A DNA stretch of 64,000 bases from the NCBI RefSeq assembly GCF_001500045.1, contig NZ_LQIX01000012.1:124001-188000 (forward strand). Reading direction: 5' to 3'. Of this stretch, positions 1 to 10,621 are shown piece by piece. The notes beneath the pieces are model-generated. The model had not been told where the DNA came from and searched no databases. It saw only the letters and a list, made by a program, of their open reading frames with translations. The translations under genes and the position numbers were made by a program. This DNA is from Mycobacterium sp. GA-1199. Lineage in GTDB: Bacteria > Actinomycetota > Actinomycetes > Mycobacteriales > Mycobacteriaceae. Numbering within the stretch: position 1 is the first letter of the stretch; each line of letters opens with the position of its first letter.

Positions 1-75
1 CGGTGGTGCGGTGCGAACTCGAGACCGTTGGGCGCGCGTGGCACCGACCAATTGATGGAGAGCAGGTAACCACCG

Positions 76-2619
<2,544 letters not shown>

Positions 2620-2638
2620 CGGCATCACGCCAACGAGA

Positions 2639-2671
2639 ACGGGCGGTACCCACCAGGGTGCCGCCCGTTTT
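2639..2671 (+). terminator. Rho-independent terminator after clpC1
   Basis: A 13-bp stem (2639-2651 with 2656-2668, one G-T pair) closes the four-base loop ACCA and is followed by TTTT at 2668-2671. It lies 19 bases after the clpC1 stop codon, so it is well placed to end the clpC1 transcript before the riboswitch-led operon downstream. Confidence 0.9.
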
Positions 2672-2704
2672 CCGTCTGATCCCGCTACCGCTGGACCGTG
2701 TGGA

Positions 2705-2825
2705 TAGGATGTGCGATGTTATCGGCGGGCGAAGGAATCTGGTGAGAATCCAGAACGGTCGCGCCACTGTGTCAAGTCAGACCCGACGCTCGCCGTCAGC
2801 TTGAAACTGAGGACGCGAAATCCTC
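2705..2825 (+). ncRNA. Cobalamin riboswitch controlling cbtB-cbtA
   Basis: The stretch GAAGGAATCTGGTGAGAATC at 2730-2749 is followed by GGTCGCGCCACTGT at 2756-2769. These match the conserved core and B12 box of cobalamin riboswitches. The element ends about 15-20 bases before the cbtB start, with GAAAGGA (2827-2833) as ribosome binding site. Riboswitches of this class usually lower expression when adenosylcobalamin is abundant, which fits a cobalt importer downstream. Boundaries are approximate. Confidence 0.85.
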
Positions 2826-2840
2826 CGAAAGGACACCGAC

Positions 2841-3059
2841 ATGACCTCACCAGAGGCACGCAAGAGCGTTGCACCCGCACTCGACGTCTCCGCCACCGGC
2901 GCGGCAGTGTGGCTCTCGGCAACCGCTTTCCTGGCGCTGTTGGTGCTCTACTTCATCGGCCTGGACCAGGGCGCGACGTCGGTGTTCGGTGCGGACAACA
3001 CCGCCATCCACGAGTTCGTGCACGACGCCCGGCATCTGCTCGGTTTCCCCTGCCACTGA
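2841..3059 (+). CDS. cbtB: CbtB, small subunit of predicted cobalt transporter
   Basis: A 72-residue protein with one transmembrane helix (about residues 20-42) and a C-terminal His-rich segment, HEFVHDARHLLGFPCH. This is the usual CbtB layout: one helix plus a putative metal-binding histidine motif. CbtB works with CbtA as a predicted B12-regulated cobalt uptake system, and the link to cobalamin synthesis rests mainly on riboswitch control. The riboswitch directly upstream and cbtA 18 bases downstream support the call strongly. The biochemical mechanism of the family is not settled. Confidence 0.93.
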   Translation: MTSPEARKSVAPALDVSATGAAVWLSATAFLALLVLYFIGLDQGATSVFGADNTAIHEFVHDARHLLGFPCH

Positions 3060-3077
3060 CGGCCCGGGGAACCAAGC

Positions 3078-3887
3078 ATGGAAAAGCAGATCATCTGGCG
3101 TGGGCTGCTCGCAGGCGCCCTCGCCGGCGTGCTCGCGTTCGTCTTCGCCCGCATCTTCGTCGAACCGCAGATCGACCGGGCCATCGCCTACGAGGAGGGC
3201 GTCGGGTCCGCGCACGAGGCAGTGGAAGCCGCGAAAGGCGCGGGCCTTAACCATGGCCACAGCCACGGCGAGGGCGGCGGATTCGAGCGCGCCGTTCAGA
3301 TGAACATCGGTATGGGACTGGGCGTGTTGCTGTTCAGCCTGGCGATCGGCGCGATCTTCGCGGTGACCTTCGCCGTGGCCTACGGTCGCGTCGGTGACAT
3401 CTCGGCACGCCTGCTGTCGCTGTATGTGGCCGGCGGAATGCTGTTGAGCCTGTACGTCGTTCCCGCGCTGAAGTATCCGGCGAGCCCGCCGGCTCTGAGC
3501 CTGGACGAGACCATCCGCCAGCGCACGCTGCTGTACCTGCTGTTGGTGGTGCTGTCCGCGGCGCTTCTGGTCGGCGCGGTGTATCTGGGTCGACGGTTGG
3601 CCGGGCGCCTGGGGACATGGAATGCGACCATCGCCGCCGCGGGGTCCTACCTCGCCGCAGTGGCGGTCGTGATGCTCGTGCTCCCGACCATCGACGAGAC
3701 ACCGGGACCGCTGACCGACGACGCCGGAAACATTGTCTACGAAGGCTTCCCAGCAGATGTGCTCTACGACTTCCGGCTGTATTCGTTGGGCACCCAGATC
3801 GTCGTGTACGCGACGATCGCTTTGGTCTTCGGTGCGATGGCCGCACGGCTGCTCGAAGGTAACCGGCAGGAGAGCATTCCTGCGTGA
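3078..3887 (+). CDS. cbtA: CbtA, membrane subunit of predicted cobalt transporter
   Basis: A 269-residue inner-membrane protein with five or more hydrophobic segments and a His-rich loop, NHGHSHGEGGG (about residues 58-68), typical of CbtA. The first helix carries GLLAGALAGVLAFVFARIF. Together with CbtB it is predicted to import cobalt for cobalamin synthesis. The ATG at 3078 lies 18 bases after the cbtB stop. The stop codon overlaps the GTG start of the next gene in the GTGA arrangement, which points to one B12-riboswitch-controlled transcript of three genes. Confidence 0.93.
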   Translation: MEKQIIWRGLLAGALAGVLAFVFARIFVEPQIDRAIAYEEGVGSAHEAVEAAKGAGLNHGHSHGEGGGFERAVQMNIGMGLGVLLFSLAIGAIFAVTFAVAYGRVGDISARLLSLYVAGGMLLSLYVVPALKYPASPPALSLDETIRQRTLLYLLLVVLSAALLVGAVYLGRRLAGRLGTWNATIAAAGSYLAAVAVVMLVLPTIDETPGPLTDDAGNIVYEGFPADVLYDFRLYSLGTQIVVYATIALVFGAMAARLLEGNRQESIPA

Positions 3888-4432
3888 GTGAGGTCGTCCG
3901 GCTGACGCTCGTATCGCATGCGCTGACCGATGCGATGTCGGCCGGACGATTCCCCACCGACGAGCCATTGAATCCCACCGGTCACCGGCAGGTCGACGCG
4001 TCGATCGACCTCGGTGTCGTCGACGCGGCCCTGTGCGGTCCCGAGAAGCGCACCAGGCAGACCGCCGAGCTGCTCGGCCTGCAGGCCGACGTGGAGCCGC
4101 GGCTCGCGGACCTGGACTGCGGTCGGTGGCGCGGTGACGTGCTGGGCGGAGTGCGACCGGCCGACCTGGCGATCTGGCTGACCGATCCGACCCGGGCGCC
4201 GCACGGCGGCGAATCGGTTGTCGAGCTGGTCGACCGGGTCCGCGACTGGATGGACTCGTTGACCGACCGCCGCAGCAGGCTCGTCGCGGTGACACATCCG
4301 GCGGTGATCCGCGCCGCGATCCTCATCGCGCTGGATGCTCCGCCGAAGTCGTTCTGGCGCATCGACATTGCGCCGGTAACTCGAACGGTGATGCATTTCC
4401 GCGCGCATGCGTGGACACTTCGGTCGTACTAG
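3884..4432 (+). CDS. Histidine phosphatase superfamily protein with altered RHG motif
   Basis: A 182-residue phosphoglycerate-mutase-fold protein. The usual phosphatase start LVRHGE is replaced by LVSHAL near residue 10: the nucleophilic His is kept, but the neighbouring Arg and Gly are lost. The second conserved His is present in VTHPAV near residue 146, and an acidic GGES segment precedes it. The gene overlaps the cbtA stop by four bases, so it belongs to the B12-riboswitch operon. CobC-type alpha-ribazole phosphatases share this fold, so a cobalamin link is possible. The altered active site makes a true phosphatase activity uncertain. The start is the GTG at 3884. Confidence 0.8.
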   Translation: MSEVVRLTLVSHALTDAMSAGRFPTDEPLNPTGHRQVDASIDLGVVDAALCGPEKRTRQTAELLGLQADVEPRLADLDCGRWRGDVLGGVRPADLAIWLTDPTRAPHGGESVVELVDRVRDWMDSLTDRRSRLVAVTHPAVIRAAILIALDAPPKSFWRIDIAPVTRTVMHFRAHAWTLRSY

Positions 4433-4449
4433 CGGGGTCGAACCGCTGA

Positions 4450-5817
4450 TCAGCCGACCGGCACCAGGTCGAAACTCTGGCGCACGATCGAGAGCAACCA
4501 CCCCGCGGCAGTGGGGCTGCGGTAACGGGGCCAGTTCAACTGGAAGCTGACCACCCATGGCTGCCTCGTGTGGTCGACGGCATACCAGCTGAACGTGAGG
4601 TCGCCGGGCAGGTTTCCGCCCTTGGCGCCGATGTAGCCCCACTTTGAACCGTCGAGATCGATGCCGGGTATCGCCGAGAGGATGTCCTTCACCGGCGCTG
4701 CCTCGCCCACGGCGGCCGCCTGCAGTGCGATGTGCACACGGCAGATGTCGGCGGCGCTGCCGTACCACTCCGCCCCGAAGTTCGACGCCGGGGTGTGCGT
4801 CCGGTGTGGATCCGGTTCGTAGGGGCGGGAATTGGTCTGTTGGAGCAGTTGCGCCCGGACTTGCGGGTCGCCTTTCTCGACCGCCTGACGCCACTGCTCG
4901 CGGAGATCGGGTCGCCCCCAGCCGACCGAGAACATTTCGTGCATGGTGGGAAACGGCGTCATGCTGGCCGGGTCGTGGTGGCGCGCCAGGACCAGCGCCC
5001 GCTCCACAGCACCCGTCCCCAGCCGGTCGATGAGAAGATCGGTGGCCATGTTGTCGCTGGCCGAAATCATCTGCTGCGCAGCGGTTCTCACCGATACCCG
5101 GGCGCCGGGAGGGAGTTCCTCAAGGCCTGCGGATCCGACCGCCTTGGCCCGCTTGGTGATGGTCAGCGCGTCGGTCCATTTCAGGGTGCCGGCTTTGACC
5201 GCTTCGGCGACCGCGAGCAGCACGTAGAGCTTGAAGATCGACGCCAACGGCAACGACAGTTCGGTGTTGGTTCCGGCCACCACATCGCACTTCGACCGGT
5301 CGGCAACCACCTTCGACACCTGATACGAGTAGCGGGCACCCGACTTCGTGATCTCGGCGTCGACATCGGCCCATTCGTCGATCTCCGGTGGGCGCAGCGT
5401 CACATCGAACCGGTCCACCATTCCGGCATCGTCGGTGCGAAGGTCGATCTCCTGCGCAACGCCATACGACGTCAGCACCCCGACCTCGGCATGGCCGGCC
5501 CGGATGTCGACGTCGGTCACCTTGAACGGCCGGTCCCACCAGATCCGGTCGAGCTTGGCGACGATCTCGTCGACCTTCTCGGGTGCCGCCATCGTGCGCA
5601 CTCCCACGGGGCCGATCGGCCAGTCGGAGTTGAGCATGTCCAGCGTCTGCTTGGCCCGCAGCCCCTGGGGCGTGTTGATCTCGATTGGTGCGCCGTACGC
5701 GGCGTCGGCCGGCGCAGGCCTGACGTCCGCGCAGCCGCCGACGGCGACGACCAACGAGGCCGCGACCGTCAGCCCGAGCGCCCGGCGCGCGATGAGCGAG
5801 CCTCTACTTGTCAGCAC
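4450..5817 (-). CDS. lpqF: Lipoprotein LpqF, beta-lactamase-like serine hydrolase
   Basis: A secreted lipoprotein of about 455 residues. The N-terminus has Arg residues, a hydrophobic stretch and lipobox AVGGC (Cys about 29 from the GTG at 5817). The C-terminal half has a class A beta-lactamase/transpeptidase-like fold: SxxK as SIFK, SDN as ASDNMATD, and AKGG where a KTG box is expected. The region between is an NTF2-like or linker domain. The orthologue is M. tuberculosis Rv3593. The start used gives a GTG inside the last codons of mhuD; an in-frame TTG at 5823 is possible. The overlap with mhuD suggests translational coupling. The exact substrate is unknown. Confidence 0.88.
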   Translation of the reverse strand: MLTSRGSLIARRALGLTVAASLVVAVGGCADVRPAPADAAYGAPIEINTPQGLRAKQTLDMLNSDWPIGPVGVRTMAAPEKVDEIVAKLDRIWWDRPFKVTDVDIRAGHAEVGVLTSYGVAQEIDLRTDDAGMVDRFDVTLRPPEIDEWADVDAEITKSGARYSYQVSKVVADRSKCDVVAGTNTELSLPLASIFKLYVLLAVAEAVKAGTLKWTDALTITKRAKAVGSAGLEELPPGARVSVRTAAQQMISASDNMATDLLIDRLGTGAVERALVLARHHDPASMTPFPTMHEMFSVGWGRPDLREQWRQAVEKGDPQVRAQLLQQTNSRPYEPDPHRTHTPASNFGAEWYGSAADICRVHIALQAAAVGEAAPVKDILSAIPGIDLDGSKWGYIGAKGGNLPGDLTFSWYAVDHTRQPWVVSFQLNWPRYRSPTAAGWLLSIVRQSFDLVPVG

Positions 5818-6127
5818 CCGCAACGTCGAGGACGACCTCGAACTCGAGCAGTGACGCGCCGGTGGCCACCGGGTTGGCCTGCTGGCCCTTGTGGGCCTCG
5901 ATGGCCGGACCCGTCGCCCAGGCCTGGAACGCCTCCTCGGACTCCCACTGCGTCACCACGAAGTAGCGGTTCTCACCCTTGATGGGCCGCAACAGCTGAA
6001 AGCCGAGGAAACCGGGCTGGTTGTCGACGGCGTGAGCCCGGTGCGCGAAGCGCTTCTCCAGTTCGGGACCGGCGTCGGGCGGGACCTCGATCGCGTTGAT
6101 CTTCACCACGGGGTTCTGGCTTGGCAT
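5804..6127 (-). CDS. mhuD: Heme-degrading monooxygenase MhuD
   Basis: A 107-residue antibiotic-biosynthesis-monooxygenase-fold protein matching M. tuberculosis MhuD (Rv3592), which cleaves heme to mycobilin and releases iron. The residues known to matter in MhuD are visible: Asn11 (N7 in the reference), Phe27 (F23), Trp70 (W66) and His79 (H75). The start is placed at the ATG at 6127 (MPSQNPVVKINAIEV) because the family begins there; the frame is open further upstream to 6169. Its last codons overlap the start of lpqF. It diverges from the alpha/beta hydrolase gene 54 bases away. Confidence 0.94.
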   Translation of the reverse strand: MPSQNPVVKINAIEVPPDAGPELEKRFAHRAHAVDNQPGFLGFQLLRPIKGENRYFVVTQWESEEAFQAWATGPAIEAHKGQQANPVATGASLLEFEVVLDVAGADK

Positions 6128-6181
6128 GCGCATCAGGCTACCGAATGCATCGGGGTCACCCGGAGGCACGATGATGTCGGG

Positions 6182-6967
6182 ATGCAGTCAGCAGGCGGTA
6201 CGCGGGCCCCGCTCACCCACCGCGGCGGCAGGGGCCGCCCGCTCGTCCTGGTGCACGGCCTGATGGGGCGGGGTAGCACGTGGTCGCGCCAGCTGCCGTG
6301 GTTGACCCGGCTGGGTGAGGTCTACACCTACGACGCACCCTGGCACCGGGGCCGCGACGTCGCCGATGTCCGGCCGATCAACACCGAGCGGTTCGTCGCC
6401 GAACTCGGTGACGCGGTGGCGGGCATCGGTTCGCCCGCGGTCATGATCGGCCATTCGATGGGCGGACTGCATTCATGGTGCCTGGCCGCTACGCGACCCG
6501 ATCTCGTGGCGGCCTTGGTGGTCGAGGACATGGCTCCGGACTTCCGCGGCCGCACCACGGGTCCCTGGGAACCGTGGCTGCACGCGCTACCGGTCGAATT
6601 CGATTCCGCACAACGCGTTTACGACGAGTTCGGCCCCGTGGCGGGTCAGTATTTCCTCGAGGCGTTCGACCGCATCCCGGGTGGCTGGCGATTGCACGGC
6701 CGAACAGATGTTTGGATCGAGATCGCCGCCGAATGGGGCACCCGCGACTACTGGCGCGAATGGCAGGCCGTCGGTGTGCCCGCGCTGTTGATCGAGGCGG
6801 GTAACTCGGTCACCCCACCGGGGCAGATGGCCCGGATGGCTGAGTCCGGTCCCCACACGACGTACCTACGGGTGCCCGAGGCAGGCCACCTCGTCCACGA
6901 CGACGCGCCGAAGGCCTATCGGCAGGCGGTCGAGTCGTTCTTAGCGGCGCTCTCCGACCGCACCTGA
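6182..6967 (+). CDS. Alpha/beta hydrolase (Rv3591c-like)
   Basis: A 261-residue cytosolic alpha/beta-hydrolase. It shows the oxyanion strand LVLVHGLMGRG (about residues 21-31), the nucleophile elbow IGHSMGGLHS with Ser near residue 92, and a C-terminal catalytic His in EAGHLVHDD. The ATG at 6182 is preferred because the open frame upstream is antisense to mhuD. In M. tuberculosis the orthologue Rv3591c sits at the same place. The substrate is unknown. Its 3' end overlaps the small membrane-protein gene on the other strand by 27 bases. Confidence 0.85.
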   Translation: MQSAGGTRAPLTHRGGRGRPLVLVHGLMGRGSTWSRQLPWLTRLGEVYTYDAPWHRGRDVADVRPINTERFVAELGDAVAGIGSPAVMIGHSMGGLHSWCLAATRPDLVAALVVEDMAPDFRGRTTGPWEPWLHALPVEFDSAQRVYDEFGPVAGQYFLEAFDRIPGGWRLHGRTDVWIEIAAEWGTRDYWREWQAVGVPALLIEAGNSVTPPGQMARMAESGPHTTYLRVPEAGHLVHDDAPKAYRQAVESFLAALSDRT

Positions 6968-7195
6968 GGAGGGCCAGACGGGGTGGCGCTCGAAACGGGT
7001 GCGAATCGCGGCGAGGTCGTGTTCGAGGCGCAGCAGGTCGCGATCGTCTTCGAACACCCGGCCTGCCATCGGCGCGGCCATGCGGAACTGGTCGCGGTGC
7101 AGTCGCAGGTGTCCGGAGCGGCTGGCGGCCCAGGCGAGCGCGATCGCCACCGCGACCGGGGAAACGAGAACCAGAAGTGCCAGTAACGTGCTCAT
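6941..7195 (-). CDS. Small single-pass membrane protein, unknown function
   Basis: An 84-residue protein from the ATG at 7195, with one N-terminal transmembrane helix (STLLALLVLVSPVAVAIALA) and an Arg/Asp/Leu-rich cytoplasmic tail predicted to be helical (DDRDLLRLEHDLAAIRTRFE). The frame is open upstream to 7273 but that part is not protein-like. It converges on the hydrolase gene with a 27-base overlap. I do not recognise a named family; codon usage and the membrane segment make it a plausible real gene. Confidence 0.6.
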   Translation of the reverse strand: MSTLLALLVLVSPVAVAIALAWAASRSGHLRLHRDQFRMAAPMAGRVFEDDRDLLRLEHDLAAIRTRFERHPVWPSSGAVGERR

Positions 7196-7233
7196 GGCAG
7201 CAACTATTCGCCAGACGAAATCCTGCCAACAGC

Positions 7234-7266
7234 GGCAGTAATGACACTTTGAGATAAAATACTGCC
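7234..7266 (+). promoter_or_regulatory. Putative leaderless promoter and operator of the GlxA-type regulator
   Basis: A TAAAAT -10 hexamer at 7255-7260 lies six bases before the ATG at 7267, so transcription could begin at or next to the start codon. GGCAGTA (7234-7240) and TACTGCC (7260-7266) form a perfect 7-bp inverted repeat around it, and a third half-site CTGCC occurs at 7223-7227. The layout suits autoregulation by the downstream gene product; this is inferred, not shown. Confidence 0.5.
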
Positions 7267-8256
7267 ATGTCAATCAAGAGCGTATCGACGCTCGTTCTGG
7301 ATGGCCTGGCGATCTTCGAGTTCGGCGTCATCTGTGAGGTCTTCGGCATCGACCGCTCCGGCGACGGCATTCCCAACTTCGACTTCAAGGTGTGCGGTCC
7401 GGTTCCCGGGAAGCCGCTTAGCACCTCGGTCGGTGCGACGCTGACCCCCGACCACGGCCTTGACGACCTGATCGGCGCCGACCTGGTTGCCATCCCGGCG
7501 ATCGGAGGATCGCAGTATCTGCCCGAGGCGTTGGCCGCCGTCCGGGCCGCCGCCGAGTCGGGATCGATCATCCTGACCGTCTGCTCAGGTGCGTTCGTCG
7601 CTGGCGCCGCCGGCCTCCTCGACGGCAGGCCGTGCACGACGCACTGGATGCACGCCGACGAACTCGCTCGCAGGTATCCGACGGCCAAGGTCGACCGCAA
7701 CGTACTGTTCGTCGACGACGGAAACCTGATCACCAGCGCGGGGACGGCGGCAGGCATCGACGCGTGCCTGCACCTGGTCCGGCGCGAACTGGGCAGCGAG
7801 GTGACCAACAAGATCGCGCGCCGCATGGTGGTGCCGCCCCAACGCGACGGCGGCCAGCGCCAGTACATCGACCAGCCGATCCCGGTGCGGTGTTCAGAAC
7901 GCTTTGCGCCGCATCTGGATTGGATACTGACCAATCTCGACAAACCGCATACGGTGGCCACGCTCGCGGCCCGCGCACACATGTCGGCGCGTACCTTCGC
8001 GCGGCGGTTCGTGGAGGAGACGGGTCGCACCCCGATGCAGTGGGTGACCGACCAACGCGTGTTGTACGCGCGAACCCTGTTGGAGGAGACCGATCTCGAC
8101 GTCGACCGGATCGCCGAGCGCAGCGGCTTCGGGACGGCAACGCTGTTGCGGCACCACTTCCGCAGGATCATCGGGGTGACGCCGTCGGACTACCGCCGCC
8201 GATTTGCTTGTGGCACGGGAGAAGCCGAGCCCGGCAGCGCGATGGCATCGGCCTGA
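7267..8256 (+). CDS. GlxA-family transcriptional regulator (DJ-1/PfpI domain plus AraC HTH)
   Basis: A 329-residue regulator. Residues about 5-175 form a DJ-1/PfpI-like amidotransferase domain with Cys106 in VCSGAFVAGAAGLLDG, followed by TTHWMHADEL. Residues about 215-315 form an AraC/XylS DNA-binding domain with two helix-turn-helix motifs: VATLAARAHMSARTFARRF, and DRIAERSGFGTATLLRHHFRR. This is the FtrA/GlxA architecture, often linked to amine or nitrogen-compound catabolism, but no catabolic genes lie beside it. The start is the ATG at 7267, immediately after a TAAAAT box. It converges on mutY. Confidence 0.92.
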   Translation: MSIKSVSTLVLDGLAIFEFGVICEVFGIDRSGDGIPNFDFKVCGPVPGKPLSTSVGATLTPDHGLDDLIGADLVAIPAIGGSQYLPEALAAVRAAAESGSIILTVCSGAFVAGAAGLLDGRPCTTHWMHADELARRYPTAKVDRNVLFVDDGNLITSAGTAAGIDACLHLVRRELGSEVTNKIARRMVVPPQRDGGQRQYIDQPIPVRCSERFAPHLDWILTNLDKPHTVATLAARAHMSARTFARRFVEETGRTPMQWVTDQRVLYARTLLEETDLDVDRIAERSGFGTATLLRHHFRRIIGVTPSDYRRRFACGTGEAEPGSAMASA

Positions 8257-8266
8257 CGCCCCGCGC

Positions 8267-9142
8267 TCAGCCGCCTTCTCCGGCAAGTGCGAACCGGCCG
8301 TCGGCGGTCTGCTCGACGAGGCCGTCAACGAGAAGCGAGTCCAACGCGCGGTCGCGCTGCGCGGTGTCGGACAGCCATGCGACGTCCAGCTGCGCGCGGG
8401 TGACGGGGGAGTCGTTGTCGCGCAGGACATCCAGCAGCATGCCCCGGACCTGGCGGTCGGTGCCCGCGTAGCGCTGGACACGTCGAGCCGGGGAGTCCGA
8501 CGCGGGGAATCCGCGGGAGCGCCACGCGCACTCACTCAGCGGACACAGCCCGCATCGGGGCGCACGCGCGGTACAGACCGTCGCACCCAACTCCATCAAG
8601 GCAATCGAGAACTTCGGCGCCAGAGCGGCTTCGGGCAGCAAAGCCTCGACATCGGCGAGGTCGCGCGCAGACGACGATGCCGCGGCGTCGGCGCGCCCGT
8701 GCACGACCCGGGTCACCACCCGCCGAACGTTGGTGTCTACCACCGGTACCCGATCGCGGTACGCGAAACAGGCGATGGCCCGCGCGGTGTACGCCCCGAC
8801 GCCCGGCAGCGTCAGCAGGGTCTCGACGTCGGGCGGTACGACGTCGTCGTACTGCTCGGCGATCACCGTCGCGCATTCGTGTAACCGCATGGCGCGGCGC
8901 GGATAGCCGAGCTTGCCCCAGGCCCGCAGGATGTCTGCGGCGTTCGCCGCCGCGGTCGCCGACGGAGTGGGCCACCGCTGCACCCACGTGAGCCACACCG
9001 GTTCGACCCGCGCGACCGGCGTCTGCTGGAGCATGAATTCGCTGACCAGGATCTGCCACGGCGTCACCCCCGGCCGGCGCCACGGCAGATCTCGCTGGTC
9101 GCGGTCATACCAATCGACCAACTGGGGCACAATGTCGGTCAT
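8267..9142 (-). CDS. mutY: A/G-specific adenine DNA glycosylase MutY
   Basis: Base-excision repair enzyme that removes adenine opposite 8-oxoguanine. The 291-residue protein shows the helix-hairpin-helix LPGVGAYTARAIACFAYR followed by the catalytic Asp in VPVVDTNVRRV. The Fe4S4 ligands are C-x6-C-x2-C-x4-C (CTARAPRCGLCPLSEC), the spacing I recall for mycobacterial MutY. The start is the ATG at 9142, which gives the family N-terminus; the frame remains open to 9211. Its start codon overlaps that of canB on the other strand by two bases, so the two genes' promoters must lie inside each other's coding sequence. Confidence 0.95.
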   Translation of the reverse strand: MTDIVPQLVDWYDRDQRDLPWRRPGVTPWQILVSEFMLQQTPVARVEPVWLTWVQRWPTPSATAAANAADILRAWGKLGYPRRAMRLHECATVIAEQYDDVVPPDVETLLTLPGVGAYTARAIACFAYRDRVPVVDTNVRRVVTRVVHGRADAAASSSARDLADVEALLPEAALAPKFSIALMELGATVCTARAPRCGLCPLSECAWRSRGFPASDSPARRVQRYAGTDRQVRGMLLDVLRDNDSPVTRAQLDVAWLSDTAQRDRALDSLLVDGLVEQTADGRFALAGEGG

Positions 9143-9761
9143 GCCCAACACCAGCCCAGTGACCGCGTGGAAAGCACTCAAAGAGGGTAACGAGCGCTTC
9201 GTGGCCGGCAAGCCCCAACATCCGAGCCAGGGGATTCAGCATCGCGCAAGTTTGACCGGGGGGCAGAAGCCGACCGCGGTCGTGTTCGGCTGCGGAGACA
9301 GCCGGGTGGCGGCCGAACTGATCTTCGACCAGGGTCTGGGCGACATGTTCGTGGTGCGCACCGCCGGTCATGTCATCGACTCGGCGGTGTTGGGTTCCAT
9401 CGAGTTCGCGGTCTCGGTGCTCAACGTGCCGTTGATCGTCGTACTGGGCCACGACAGCTGCGGCGCCATCAAAGCCTCACTGTCGGCTCTCGACGAAGGT
9501 GTGGTGCCCGGTGGTTACGTGCGTGACATCGTCGAGCGGGTGATGCCGTCGATACTGCAGGGACGCCGCGAAGGATTGGGCAGGGTCGACGAATTCGAGG
9601 CCCGGCATGTCACCGAGACCGGCACGCAGCTGATGGCCCGCTCGACGGCGATCGCCGAGCAGGTGGCGGCCGGCGACCTCGCGATCGTCGGCGCGACCTA
9701 TCACCTCGCCGACGGCCGGGTGGTGTTGCGGGACCACATCGGCGACATCGGCGAAGGCTGA
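9141..9761 (+). CDS. canB: Beta-class carbonic anhydrase (CanB-like)
   Basis: A 206-residue zinc enzyme interconverting CO2 and bicarbonate. The zinc-site residues of the beta class are visible: Cys51 and Asp53 in GCGDSRV with Arg55, and His104 and Cys107 in LGHDSCGAI. Length and position match M. tuberculosis Rv3588c. The start is the ATG at 9141 (MPNTSPVTAWKALKEGNERF), sharing the CATG sequence with the mutY start on the other strand. The Asp53-Arg55 pair is the usual catalytic dyad, so the enzyme is expected to be active. Confidence 0.95.
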   Translation: MPNTSPVTAWKALKEGNERFVAGKPQHPSQGIQHRASLTGGQKPTAVVFGCGDSRVAAELIFDQGLGDMFVVRTAGHVIDSAVLGSIEFAVSVLNVPLIVVLGHDSCGAIKASLSALDEGVVPGGYVRDIVERVMPSILQGRREGLGRVDEFEARHVTETGTQLMARSTAIAEQVAAGDLAIVGATYHLADGRVVLRDHIGDIGEG

Positions 9762-9821
9762 CCTGCCCCCGTTGCTGTTTGCTCATTGAGCGACACGCCG
9801 GGCGACCTCGACCGATAAGGC

Positions 9822-10607
9822 GTGACCTGGCCTTACCGTGGGGTTGTGCTGGATCTGGAACCGCATGGCCCGCTACCGACGCAGATTTACTGGCGTCGCC
9901 GGGCATTGGCGTTGGGCATAGCGGTCCTCGTGATCGGCGTGATCGCGGCCATCGTGGTCGTTGTCGTGAAGAACACCGGGGGCTCCGACGCGGAGGGCGC
10001 CGAGGCATCCACCGCCGCCGCGGCAGGCGAGCCGACGCCGCTGCCGGGCGAGAACCCCGAGGTGAAGACCCCGGTGATGCCGCCGGCGCAGGACGCGCCG
10101 CCGCCCACACCGACACCCACCGCGGCCGTCACACCACCGCCGGTGCTCAACGAGGGCGACGACTGCCCCGACTCGACGCTGGCGGTCAAGGGCATCACCA
10201 ATCAACCGCAGTACGTCGTCGGTGAGCAGCCGAAGTTCACGATGGTCGTCACCAACATCGGGCTCGTCGGCTGCAAGCGCGACGTCGGCGCCGCGGTGCT
10301 GGCCGCCTACGTCTACTCGCTGGACAACGCCCGGCTCTGGTCCAACCTGGACTGTGCACCGTCGAACGAGACCCTGGTCAAGGCGTTCCAGCCCGGCGAG
10401 CAGGTGACCACCGAGGTCACCTGGACGGGTATGGGATCGGCTCCGGGTTGCCCGCTGCCGCGCCAGCCGATCGGGCCGGGCACCTACAACCTCGTCGTCC
10501 AGCTGGGCAATCTGCGGTCGGCCACGGTGCCGTTCATCCTTGCCGCGCCGCAGTCGCCGGAGCACGGTCAGGGCGCCGCCCCGCCACCGGGACCCGTTCC
10601 GAACTGA
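9822..10607 (+). CDS. Conserved membrane-anchored protein (Rv3587c-like)
   Basis: A 261-residue (or 253 from the GTG at 9846) protein with a short cytoplasmic N-terminus ending YWRRR and one transmembrane helix (ALGIAVLVIGVIAAIVVVVV, about residues 29-48). A Pro/Thr/Ala-rich linker follows (about 65-110), then an extracytoplasmic domain with four Cys. The ectodomain resembles DUF4232/immunoglobulin-like folds only loosely. The orthologue is M. tuberculosis Rv3587c, at the same position between canB and disA. Role unknown; a cell-envelope location is inferred from the topology. Confidence 0.85.
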   Translation: MTWPYRGVVLDLEPHGPLPTQIYWRRRALALGIAVLVIGVIAAIVVVVVKNTGGSDAEGAEASTAAAAGEPTPLPGENPEVKTPVMPPAQDAPPPTPTPTAAVTPPPVLNEGDDCPDSTLAVKGITNQPQYVVGEQPKFTMVVTNIGLVGCKRDVGAAVLAAYVYSLDNARLWSNLDCAPSNETLVKAFQPGEQVTTEVTWTGMGSAPGCPLPRQPIGPGTYNLVVQLGNLRSATVPFILAAPQSPEHGQGAAPPPGPVPN

Positions 10608-10621
10608 GGTCCGGCGCGGAC

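Noticed and set aside
2847..4295. 482-codon open frame opposite cbtB, cbtA and the histidine phosphatase
   Set aside because: Composition is Arg/Gln/His-rich with no domain, and it crosses three well-supported genes on the other strand.
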